From Nicotiana tabacum (Eukaryota; Streptophyta; Magnoliopsida; Solanales; Solanaceae), in the NCBI RefSeq assembly GCF_000715075.1, contig NC_134096.1, positions 119,968,698 to 120,032,697 of the forward strand: a stretch of 64,000 nt of DNA, given 5' to 3'. Shown here in pieces: positions 24,885 to 35,900 of this stretch. Each line of letters opens with the position of its first letter. The stretch's first letter is position 1. The translations under genes and the position numbers were made by a program. The notes under the pieces are model-generated. The model searched no databases. It saw only the letters and a program-made list of their open reading frames with translations, and was not told where the DNA came from.

Positions 24885-27052
24885 TGTCACGACCCATTTT
24901 CTGAACAAGCCGTGACCGGCACCTGGTCGCTAAATTTAACCGGGTGAACCATCTGCACTTATTAAAACTATTATAACCTCAAACTTTATATGCAACAAGA
25001 AAATACTTTAATTAAATACTTTTAATTAATTTGAATATTTAAAATAACCAGATCCCAAACTTTGTTCGTAGTAACTACTGAAATACTGCTAAGTTATTAT
25101 CAAAAACATTCGAATCTTAACCCACCGACTAGTCTATGAAGCCTCTACTGATAAACTGACACACTGCTCGGGACATGAGATTGCCTGGCTAGTTCTCCAA
25201 GTAAACAAAGAAATAAATAAATAAAGATGACTCAAAGGAATACTCCACAAATAAAAGTGGAGCTCACCAATAACACTAGAAGAGAGGGAAGTCCTAACTT
25301 GTAGCCTGCTCGCCTGCAAAACCGGTTCCTACGTTGTACCACAGACCAATGTAGGTTCCCAAAATAGAACGTCAGTACCATCCATTGTACTCAGTGAGTC
25401 TCGACAACAGGGGACAAAACTTTAATAGAATATACATTACAAATAAAGATTCTGAATGCATTGAAAACATAAAGCTTCTAAGAACAATTCTAAAATAATT
25501 GCATAGTAGCAGTTTATGAATATTCTAAAAGAAATTCCTTTCTTTTTATTTCTTATAAAAAAAAATACTTCACTTTATACTTCGGGAGTTTCAACTATCC
25601 TGACTTATTTTTGTCTTAGTCACCCTGTGATTGCCACGGGTTCGATCCCAACCTGATCGAATAGGCCTCATCCACGAGGTGCCACTCGTTTCATGGTTCT
25701 CAGCGCTCATGTATCATACCTTAGCCTGGCTAAGTAAATTCTCAGCAACGAGACCCTCGGCTCGTGTGCTCCCTACTTTGGCACAAGTAGTTTCAGGAAG
25801 TCAGCACCTTGGTCAGGACCCTCGGCCTGGACGATGACCCCTTCTCAGAATAGAGGATACTCCCCAAAATCATTTATTTCTTAAACTTCTTCTTGTGACT
25901 TTTAAAGTCTAAATCTTTTCTGGAACATCCTATACATACTCATATTGGTATCCTTACATGTAAAACATGGCATAAGAATGAAATAAACATTCAAAAGTAT
26001 TTCTAAAGATTCTTGCTTTTTCATGAATTTTCAACATGAAAATGGCATATAAGAATAACACAACAATCTAAAAATTTATGCACATATATCATAATAAATC
26101 ATCTAATCTTTAGCTAGAACAAGTCTAAGTTAATAAGTACTCACTCGCTCCGATTAAGTACATATTAACTCTTTTAAACAACTCATCGAACACCTTGCAT
26201 GCGTGCTTTTGTGAGTTAAACCACTTTATTAAAAGGTTATATCAACTCACCTCAAAACTCCTCGAGCCAATACGTAAGCTCCAGTCTAATTAATTTTACA
26301 ACAACCAGTGCATTTTAATTAATTTAAAAGTTTCACACCTAAATATTGAACTTACTGTTGATATCAACTCACCTCAAAACTCCTCGAGCCAATACGTAAG
26401 CTCCAGTCCAATTTATTTTACAACAACCAGTGCATTTTAATTAATTTAAAAGTTCCACACCTAAATATTGAACTTACTGTTGATACAGAGGAAGAAGGGA
26501 ATTAACTATTAAATTCTTACTTATTACTACTATAGGATAATTGACAATAGGGAATTTTATATACTTGAGTTTAAGAACTAGTGATTTGTAAAGAAACCCC
26601 AAACTTTTTGTTGCCTGCGTGAGTAAGCAGCCTATGTTTTGTGGCTCTCTGTTTCGTGAGTGAACATGACACTAGTTCTGTTTTTCGTACAAGGCTTTTT
26701 AGCCTTCTGCCTTTTGCGTGAATGAACAGAAACCTATTGTTTAAGGCCTTAAGCCTTTTGTCTTCCCATTTTATGGGCTTTAGGCTAGCCTCCCCCTGGT
26801 TATTTTGACCCTCTTTTTTAACTTAACTAATAATTAATGATACACACTCTTAATAATTAATAATATTAAAATTATTAATATTCCCCTAATTGTATATCCA
26901 ATTATTTTTAAATAGAGAAGTAACTCAAAAGTCAATCACCAGGGTTTAAATCCGTAATAGAAGTATAATTTTTATGCACTCAAGGCAAGTTTAAAAATTA
27001 AATTCTATAATTTGCGTGTGTTAAAACTTTTATAGATTTGAGGAGTGTTACA
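24885..27052 (-). repeat. 5' LTR of the chromovirus
   Basis: 2168 bp, from TGTCACGACCC to GTGTTACA; pair of 17060-19346. It carries a 122-bp direct duplication (26239-26360 and 26361-26482, each starting ATATCAACTCACC) that the other LTR lacks. Confidence 0.93.
26239..26482. repeat. 122-bp tandem duplication private to one LTR
   Basis: Two head-to-tail copies, nearly identical, each from ATATCAACTCACC to GAACTTACTGTTG. The other LTR has a single copy near 18627-18774. Confidence 0.88.
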
Positions 27053-27504
27053 CTTTTTGTGTGATACCCATTTGGACTTGAGAAAGCCAAGTTAGGCAAA
27101 ATCACTCCTTGACCGAGAGATATTGAGTGGGTAGTTAAGAGTTGATAGCTATAATACACCCCAATCAAGAAAATAAGCATTAAGGTTTATATCCCATTAG
27201 GCGAATACTTAGGCGATGGTCATAGCCCTAGGCTTTTTACAAACTAGAGAAACATCAAAAATAATTATCCTAGTCTTAATTCTTTACTTTGCAATCCTTA
27301 GCTTTAAAATAGAAATAGAAATAATACCAATTTGTGGAAGTGCAAATTAAGATAATTTAAATTCACGCACTACGATATATACTCATAACTCCCATCTAGC
27401 TCCCTGTGGATTCGATCCCGACTCTTCGTTGGGTTACTATAATTGCAATCAACCGCGTCATACCTTGTTTTGAGGTGTGCATTGCGCGATAGGTCACCGC
27501 ATCA

Positions 27505-28501
27505 GCAGGGTCAGCCAAAACATCCTCCTCGGGGACATCAACTGAGCCTTTCGTGAACAAGTCAGAACGGTTCAATGAAGTTCTTCATATACAAAAAGTG
27601 AAAACAAGGTAAAATAAAGTTACCATAATTTTTGGCCTTCCACCCGTATTTAAGGGACAACTCTTTCCACAAATGAGTTTCGGGCGTTGTGATGTCCAAG
27701 ATCTTCTGAATCCACCGGTCCAAGACTTCTACCATCGGTGCGGTCCATCGAGTCGCTGTAACATATGAAGGTTGAAGGATCAATACATGCATGAAAGAAT
27801 ATTTAGTAAGAGAAAGTGTATTAAAGGGAACTTACGAGAACGGTTCCAAGCAACCGTAAAGGATGAAGTTGTTGTTGGAATAATGTCACTAGTGGCAACT
27901 GCAACGAACTGTTCCATCCACCCACGGTCATTGTCATCATCCATGCTAGTCAATAAAGCATGGTGGCTACGTTTACAGAGATTTATCATACCTCCCAAAA
28001 ATATCTTAGAGGAATAAAGGTTCATCATACGAGCTAATGATAACTCTTCCCCAATTTCCTGACACAGGCGTTGGAAGCAGGTAACCATCCTCCATACTGA
28101 AGGGCTCACCTGTACCAAGCACACTTGGTAGCGAAGGCAAAATTTCGCAATCACGGGATCGAGCTCTCCGCTCAAAGAAAACGCACCTAAAGTAAAGGAA
28201 TACGTGAAAAATATGTAAAACCTTCCTTGGGAAGGGTTACTCGCTCCGATAAATCAGGAGCAATAATATCTAACTCAGGAAAGCGGCAGTCCTCCTTCAT
28301 AGTAGGAATACTGGAAGGACGAATAGAAGAAGGGTACCTACTAACAACCCATGTGCGAGGTTTAGCAGTAGGAAATTTCTCTTCAAAATTCTTCGAAGTA
28401 CTAAGCCTTCTTGGGATGATAGAACCCACTGTTGGAGGAACAGAATCCTCGGTTTTGTTCTTGCCCTTTGAAGAACTAGCACGTTTTGAAGAGGAAGCCA
28501 T
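27505..28501 (-). pseudogene. Antisense gene of Tat element 2, proximal part
   Basis: It starts at ATG 28501 (MASSSKRASSSKGKNK), with a low-complexity start and LSERVTLPKEGF. A one-base deletion near 28187 shifts the frame. A PF04195-like domain follows (LDPVIAKFCLRYQVC, SVWRMVTCFQRL, DRGWMEQFVAV). A canonical intron is at 27756-27835 (GTAAGT to TTACAG, 80 bp). The next exon is 27624-27755 (MVEVLDRWIQKIL, LWKELSLKYGWKAK), again ending at GTAAC. The last piece reads VPEEDVLADPA and runs into the nested insertion at 27504. The same domain order is seen in the antisense gene of element 1. Function unknown. Confidence 0.75.
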
Positions 28502-28593
28502 TGGAATAGAAGAAAGGAAAATTTCTTGTTCGAAGAAGATCAGAGAAAGGCTGGGAAATAGAGATGCGAGTTAGAAGTTTGAGAAATTATGAA

Positions 28594-28602
28594 GTATATA
28601 AG
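28594..28602 (-). promoter_or_regulatory. TATA-like box of the antisense gene, element 2
   Basis: CTTATATAC on the minus strand lies about 95 bp before ATG 28501, at the internal edge of the 3' LTR and overlapping its polypurine run. The position resembles that in element 1; function inferred. Confidence 0.35.
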
Positions 28603-28609
28603 AGGAGGC

Positions 28610-29445
28610 TGATGCGTATAAGTAAAATTTTGGCGGCTAAATTCATGGCTATGATTACCTCGATAATCGGCAAAAGTTGTGCTGAATCATGGGATGACGC
28701 GTGTTCGGGGCATTAAATGCGGAGAGGCGTGCGTCTAATCAACTGTCAGAAAACTTCAAAGGGAGTTATATTAATTCCCGCCAAAAAGGTGCTTTCTACC
28801 AACTTTCCAGTAACTCAAGATTGTGTCACCGGAAAGCAGGGAGATTATCTGTATAGGAAAAAATACGACATGACATGTGGCCGCTTAAAGGAAGGACACG
28901 TGGAACACAAGATGGCGATGGCCACCAATGACCACCGAGCATAGCTATTCCGCTTGTCATCGGAAGGAATAACGATCATAAAAGGAGTATTAAATGCTTT
29001 GCGCCCGGTAACATTTAATACAGAATATTTTGCAGTATTAAGGATGATGGTCCGTTACAAGGAATTTGGCATTTATGTCTAACGTTACATCTTCATCAAT
29101 GACCCTTATAATTGACATTAAAGAAGAGCATGATCCTATGACTTCCTTTCCTAGACATAGCTATAAATAGAGAGCTCAGTTATCATTGTAAATGACATGA
29201 ATTTTCTGACTGACTTACACTACATTCTATACAGCATTTTAATACAATTTTATTTTCTCGTTTTTGATATCATCATTGTTGTGCCCGAAAATTCTGTTCC
29301 CGGACCCATCAGCTCTGTCGTTCCATCTACATTCTAAGGTTAATTATTTATATTTCATCAGTTATTTCATTATCTTTTGGATCAAATAAATTCTCTTGTC
29401 TAGAAACTATGAACAAATTCAACTGTATCGTTTTACGGGTAAACA
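28610..29445 (+). repeat. 3' LTR of Tat element 2
   Basis: 836 bp, TGATGCG...GTAAACA, preceded by a purine run (AAGAGGAGG). The U3 TATA box CTATAAATAGA is near 29161-29172. The last 110 bases repeat at 7190-7296. Confidence 0.82.
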
Positions 29446-32400
29446 AAACGGACTAACGGAGTATACAAGAAATCAAGTTGAGGTGAATTGTATAGCAGTC
29501 CAAGTTTCAAAAAAATTGAGAAAAGCTTGTGTGTTGTTAATCGTCACCTTTTCAATGATTATTTTAGATAATAATTTCTTAGATGAACACTTTTTCTTTT
29601 TTCTTTTGACATATCACATTCCATTGTCAAAAATGCCAAAGAATTAATTACTACTAGTTTTTTTTTGCATTTTTTCCGGTGGAAATTGTAATATTTTAGT
29701 GACAGGAAGGGAATCGAGAATTTATGGCTACCTTGCACCAAAGCATCTTCAGTAATCTATTCCTCGTAGAATTTATTTATGGAAAGAAAGAGAAACCCTT
29801 AACAGAAAAATATGGCAACATAAATTTCATGGATTGGAAGACAAACTAATAAAAGAAAAAAGAAAACGAAAAATCATGAATGAAATATTTCCGGTCTATC
29901 ACTGTCTTCTTGGTACTTTTCGCCAATCAAAATGGCAGACTTTTCTTCATCATAGTGGTCTAGTAACATAACAATAGCCATATGTTTATTTGGGTGGTCC
30001 TACCCTATTGTCTCAATATTCATTCCAAGATAAGTCTTTGACCTAATCCTTTGAGATGATTATACTAATTTTATCAAGATTTTTAGATGAAGCTTCTCTT
30101 TCAAACTGCATGATACGTAAGTTAATACTGAACTTTACGCAAATAGTTGGTCAAATCCATCCGTTATTTTTTCTAACCGATATATACAAATTAAGCAGTG
30201 GAATGTGTAACTATTTAAGTTAATTATTCGACATTAAAAGAGGTAATTATTTATTATTACAAACAAATTAAATATATTAAATTTTCCATATATATATATA
30301 TATATGATTCGAACAAAAAATGTGAATAATATTATAATTGCTGTAAATACTGAACATACACGCTCTCTCTATATGTGTGTATGTTTACTCGTATAAATAT
30401 ACATATGGATATAGAAAGATATAAAAGGTTACCTTTTATTTGATGAGATTACACAAAATAGAGCTTTTTATTCTAGTGAGTGACTCATCAATCCTCCAGA
30501 AAAGGACCATATGCTTCATTGATTCCTAAAATATGTATACTTTAGGATAGTTGACGAAGCATCTTTGTTGGCATTTGCTCAAAGTAGCCAACGAATTATG
30601 CCTTAATTATTCCGCAAATTTACCCTATACTAAAACAATAATAGAGTGCCAAGTAAAGATTTCGTAACACATTAAGCAATTGTGACACTTGAGGGAAGGA
30701 AATTGATTGTCGGATTAAGATGGCAATCGATTAAAGCAAACGTGTATTAATTTGCTAGTATCTATTTTGTATAGCATGTTAGTTTCCTAGTGGGCTTGTA
30801 TTTACACGTGCAACCATTTGTTAATGTACTTTTGTCAACAATTTAACCAAAAGTATTGATAATGCACCATTGGCAACTGGCAAAATAGTTGGGTAGCTTT
30901 TTTTTAAAGCAAGAGAATGTAATAAAATTAAACAAATTCTTGAATTTTATCATAATCCTAGTAAGAGAAAATTAGTTCATTAGCTAAATCCAAGGACAGC
31001 ATTGAGAATTAATCCTGAATAAACATAATTCTAGATAGAATAAAAAGATGAGAAAATAACAAGTGGTTGAATCCAGATTAATGTTGGTGAGTAGAAATGG
31101 AAGTTGTAAGTTTTCATTAAAGATTGTGAATTTACAATGGAAGCTTTTGTACAATTAATCATCAGCTTGTAATCCACACAGATGTAGGCAATGTTAATCT
31201 TGAAATTTTTCCGAGAAGGATGAGAATTGAGAGTTATATCTCAGAAAGAGCAACGAATAGAATAGGAATACCACCTAAGCGTATGGTGGATTAATGTGTT
31301 TCCTCCCCTTTTACCAGATATTTTAGTTTCGAGCTCTATTTTTTTTGAATAATTAGAGTAGAACATGATGATGTAACAAGTGCATCACAGTTTCCTTCTA
31401 GTTAAAGATGTCCAAGAGGGAAGAGATAGGCCCAATATATGTCAAGATCATAAAAGACTTGTGGAGACGAGCCATGAGAGTATTTCCATTAAACTCGTGT
31501 CCACTACTATTTTAAAAATGACACTGATTGGCAAAAGAAGCCAAGTCTAATGTGTACCCTTAGGATATAAAATTATACTATCATGAAAATAATTCACATT
31601 TTGTGTTTGGTTTGGATTCGTTTTTCTTTTGTTTCTATAATTATTTTGTGGGAAAGTTCAAAACTTTGGAACAAGTACGATGGTTTACTGTTCCAATCCT
31701 TGGAAATAGATCACACTCCGCCTCCACTCATTACTTTACGGAACATTTCTTTTGTAAAAACAATTAAAGTATTCGATTTTAATATGATAATAAAATTTTA
31801 TAAAGCTTTAGTGTTTCTTTTTAAATTTCTTGTCGACTAAACGAATCGATGAAAACCTAGAGAAATTGGCAATTCATGTTATATAGGTAGAAACAATTGG
31901 TGACATAATTATCTTGTTAAGACTAATTTGAAGAAATAAGACAATCAACATTAATAGTCTTAATACTCCACAGAATTATTTGGTACATATGAATATTTTG
32001 GTCCAAGGAATTACACATGATCATGAGATTCTTATTAAAAATCTGAAAGGTGAAAGAAAATCTGAAAGGTGAAAGATCAGGGGGACAGATATACCGATAG
32101 TTTCAATTCACTATACTAGGACATGGCTATGGTACTAAAAAGAAATATGGAAAGACTATTTTAGAGTTTTTCTTTAACTTCTAATTTTGTTTCAGCTAAC
32201 AACGGAGTATTTTAAAAATACAAAATTACACTTTGTTAAAAGATATAAGAGCGGGTTCAAGAATAATCAAATGACTACATGCTTACACGAATATATGACA
32301 CTTCAGCTGTGTATCTCCCATGTATCTATGTGTATCTTTTGTGTATTAAATATGTATCACTCGTATATCTCTTGTACATTCATGTATACCTATATACGAG

Positions 32401-32989
32401 ATACATGTTCTCTACATATATTGTAGAGAAATTTTTAAATTCGATTTCAACTATGATTTTTGACTCAAAACTAATCCAAATCACCCCAATATTCCTCAAT
32501 TTTTTTTATATTATCTTATCTATATATTTTCAATAAATTTTAACTATACTCATAAAAAAATAACTTTTGCCTATACTTTTTTGAATTTATATATCATTTA
32601 ATCACAAAAATTAACTCCAAATCACCTCCAATCTCTCTTAAATTTTATATATTGCTTATTATGTGTTTTCAATAAATTTCAAACATACCCATTGAAAAAA
32701 ATCATTTTTTTTCTTAGATTTTTTTAATATTGTGTTTCATTGGTAACTTTTTATGGCTACTTTGGTAGTAACTAATTGTTGGTAGATATTGTCTATTTAT
32801 GACTACTCCTGTAGTTTCCTCCATTTAAATCCGACTCTACCCATACTTTTCTCCAAGTTTGACAACTGGGCTTGGGCTTGTTCTAGGTTTGGTCTTGAAT
32901 TAAGAGAATCCAAGTGAGCAAATTATTTAATTATTTCAACTGTCAAAAACAGTAACAGAAATCAAAGAGTGCAAGCAAAAGGAGAAGAA
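29446..32989. other. AT-rich intergenic DNA upstream of the ODR4-like gene
   Basis: No protein on either strand resembles a known family. It contains a short (AT)n run near 30290-30304 and a 16-bp tandem copy near 32040-32074 (ATCTGAAAGGTGAAAG). It also has a GTATCT/TGTAT-rich stretch at 32310-32420 and a diverged direct repeat of about 137-bp period at 32460-32700 (CCAAATCACC, then TTTTCAATAAATTT). The last few hundred bases should hold the promoter and 5' UTR of the downstream gene. I could not place a convincing TATA box. Confidence 0.6.
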
Positions 32990-35900
32990 ATGGTGAAAGC
33001 AGTAGTGGGAGAAGAAATACAGCTCAAATTAGCTGAAAATCGGCTTGGCAAATCTGGACTTCCTTCTCAGGTATCCAATTCATGTATAACGGAAATAACA
33101 TATAAACACTAATGATATTTTTTAACAGGTAGGGCTTGTAATTGGGAATTTGAGTTCGAAATTAGATCGAGGATTCCTATTTGATTTAATCCCAACGCCG
33201 CCAAACGACGACGGTAAACCGGCCTGTTCCATAATCAGCGGCAGCGTAAAAGATGATCGGAAAAAGACATTGAAAGGGAAGTTGCAGCCTGATTCTTCGG
33301 CATTGTTCATTGACAAAGATTGGGTTGCTGAACACGCTCGTCAGGTTCACTTTTTAGCCTTTTTGTTTTTCTCTACTTTCTGTTATGTGTATTTTATGTC
33401 TGCTAAATTATGAGACATTGATACCAAATTGAGGTATCAGGTGACAAAGCAACAATGGTATTGAGATTGTGTGGTGGAGCACTGGTGCTTCACTCTACAA
33501 TAGAATAGTAGCAATTCAATGAGAAGAAGAAGAAGGGGAAAGGAAGAGAGAGAAGTTTAGACTAAGGAACCATATTGTATTATCATAGCATAAGTGTGAT
33601 ATCCAAGTTACAAAATCCTACTTAAACCCTTAGACACACAAAAATGAAATGCTCAAATAAATGTACTGAAAATACTCTTAACTAACTTTCCCGCCAAAAT
33701 AAAAATTACAACTTTAATTTGAAAAATCCTACTCATCAGCCTAGTTAGCTTTTAGCTGGTCTCCATATCACCTGTTACCCCATTTTGTGTATCAATATAC
33801 CCTGGATGAACAACACCCTCGTCCTCAAGGGTGAATAAAGGAAACCTGGTTCTTAAAGCAGAAGCAAACTCCCAAGTAGCCTGAGAAGCATCCAAGTCTG
33901 TCACATTTAATCAGGCATTGTGCCACTGCCTTGTGACTCTTCTTAATCAACCTCCTTTCCAACACAGCTTCTGGAGTTGGACATAAAGAACTAGCCAAAT
34001 CAAGTACATGAGGGTGCACAGTTTCAGTGGGAATATCATAGCAAAACTTCATCTCAGAGATATGAAAAGTAGGGTGAATCTAGACCTCAGGGGGTAACAA
34101 AAGTTTGTAAGCAACAATCCCTACTCTTTCCACTATAACATCCTCGTCAATCTCCCGATTACCTTGTATCTTGGGGATGACTTGTGTATCAAGTTTCACG
34201 TCTACTTCTGCTTCATACATCCCAACACTAAACTTGCACTCCGAGTATTCTGTTTTGTCCTACTAAACTTAAACCTTTAGACTCCAAAGTCTGTCTTCAC
34301 ATCTCCAGCCTAGCGTTTACCCCACAACGTGTCTCGTCAATCAGTACTATTCAATATTATCAAAGGCGCACTTAAGCCCTGAAGCGAGGCTTAAAACATA
34401 TTGAGCGCTTCGCCTCGCTTAGCGAGCACTTCATCGTTGTCATCAAACCTCTAAGGCATACTTTTCCAAGCCAATGAGCGTAATCTTGAAGAGGACCATA
34501 CTAAACAATTGATACTTCACTTTATTGTAAATTTTCTTCATTTTCTTAGTCCATATATTTGGTATTGCTTATAGATATTAGTTTTGGTCTACACATACAT
34601 ATTTGTAGTTTTTCTCCATTTGCGCATTTCTTCGTTAAAGCCCATGCTTTATTGCGCTTTGAGCTTAAAGCCCCAATATACCTTAGAGTTTTTTTGCGCT
34701 TTTCGCCTTTGATAACACTAGTACTATCTTATCTGCAAATAACATACACCATGGCACCTACCCTTGAATGTGTCGCGTCAGCACATCCATCGCCAGGGCA
34801 AACAAAAATAGGCTAAGAGCTGATCCTTGATGCAACCCCATCACCACTTGGAAATAATGCGAGTCTCCTCCCACAGTCCTCACCCGAGTCCTAGCTCCGT
34901 GGTAAATATCCTTAATCACCCTAATGTAAGCTACTGGAACTCCGCTAGCCTTCAAACATCTCCATAAAACCTCCCTTGTGACTTTATCGTAGGCTTTTTC
35001 TAGTTCAATGAACACCATATGCAAGTCCTTCTTCCTCTCCCTATACTATGCTACTCCATCAATCTCCACACAAGATGAATAGCTTCTGTAGTCGACCTCC
35101 CCGGCATGAATCCGAACTGATTCAGATGCTAAAATGTGGTTATAAGTTCCAAATATAAATTAGTGATTAGTTTTCTAATTGTAGATTTCTGTTTTTCTCT
35201 TTCTATTCACAAACATATCATTATCTTCTAACAATTAAAAATATAGCTTTGCTGACTTCTTATTGTTTAGTGCTGCCCTTTGCTTGACAGAGCGTGCATG
35301 CGTTGAGGCGCACATAGCGCCTTGGCGCTCGCATTAAAGCGCCTTTCATTTTCTGTGATGTCCTTAAAATTACGCAACAGTAATACTTCTATTGCTCTTA
35401 CTCTGTATAATGCAAATACCTTCTCTACCCGACAAACTACCATCAAAACTTTGTAGACTTGTGTATGAATTCTCTTTGTCAGAACATTCAAATAGGTATA
35501 TCAGATTTAAAAAGTTCCTCCTGCCCTCCTTCCTTACCTTAGGGTGTTCTGCTTGTGACTTGTCAATTTTTAGTTTCCTGAATCGTTTGGACACTAACTT
35601 CAGATTTCATGGAAAAATGCCATCTTAGCGAATCATCAGCATATTATAAATCATGTAAATCCTCTATGTAGCTTATGGTTTAATATCTTTATCTTTCAGG
35701 TTGGGAGAATGCTATTGGGTGGCATGAAGGTGGTTGGCATTTATGTCTGGACCAATGAGAGCTCATTCAAAAATTCAACCATCACACTTTGTCAGGTTTT
35801 GCTATCATAACTTGAAGTTATAGTCATCTTCACTGCTTCGTACTGAGGGTCTATCAGAACTGCAGTATTGTGTTATTTCCTTGAATAGGAGGCTCTTGTG

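Larger units (their letters stand above)
17060..27052 (-). mobile_element. Complete Ty3/gypsy chromovirus, Tekay/Del-like, minus strand
   Basis: It is bounded by LTRs 17060-19346 and 24885-27052 and by a perfect 5-bp duplication CTTTT (17055-17059 and 27053-27057). Reading on the minus strand, the 5' LTR is followed by a TGGTATCAGAGCC primer site. Then come gag, protease, RT, RNase H, integrase and a chromodomain-like tail, with a polypurine tract next to the 3' LTR. The integrity of the ends contrasts with several stops inside the genes. The lineage name is inferred from RT and integrase motifs. Confidence 0.93.
15952..27504. mobile_element. LTR-like unit nested in the antisense gene, itself split by a chromovirus
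   Basis: The unit begins TGATAAGTGG and ends ACCGCATCA (TGAT...ATCA). Its own sequence is 15952-17059 plus 27058-27504, about 1.55 kb. It has a TATA-like TATAAATAG near 16570, consistent with a solo LTR or an LTR-only derivative. No coding region was found in it. Flanking pentamers (CCACA, GCAGG) do not match, so the target duplication is lost or the ends are slightly wrong. Family unassigned. Confidence 0.55.

Noticed and set aside
25631..25837. Short open frame with R-S-Q-P-D-R-I-G start
   Set aside because: It lies within the chromovirus LTR and the matching stretch in the other LTR is not conserved as a frame.
1..29445. A novel host gene cluster in the first 29 kb
   Set aside because: Every coding stretch there belongs to retrotransposon proteins or their antisense ORFs.
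30285..30310. (AT)n stretch as a possible regulatory site
   Set aside because: A simple repeat common in AT-rich plant DNA, far from any start.
33150..33413. Open frame running on past 33344 as a single-exon gene
   Set aside because: Only 33129-33344 fits the ODR4-like protein; the rest is intron after a GT donor.
35267..35345. Second hAT MITE (GCGCC-rich patch in intron 2)
   Set aside because: Motifs resemble hAT subterminal sequence, but no inverted ends or 8-bp duplication were found.
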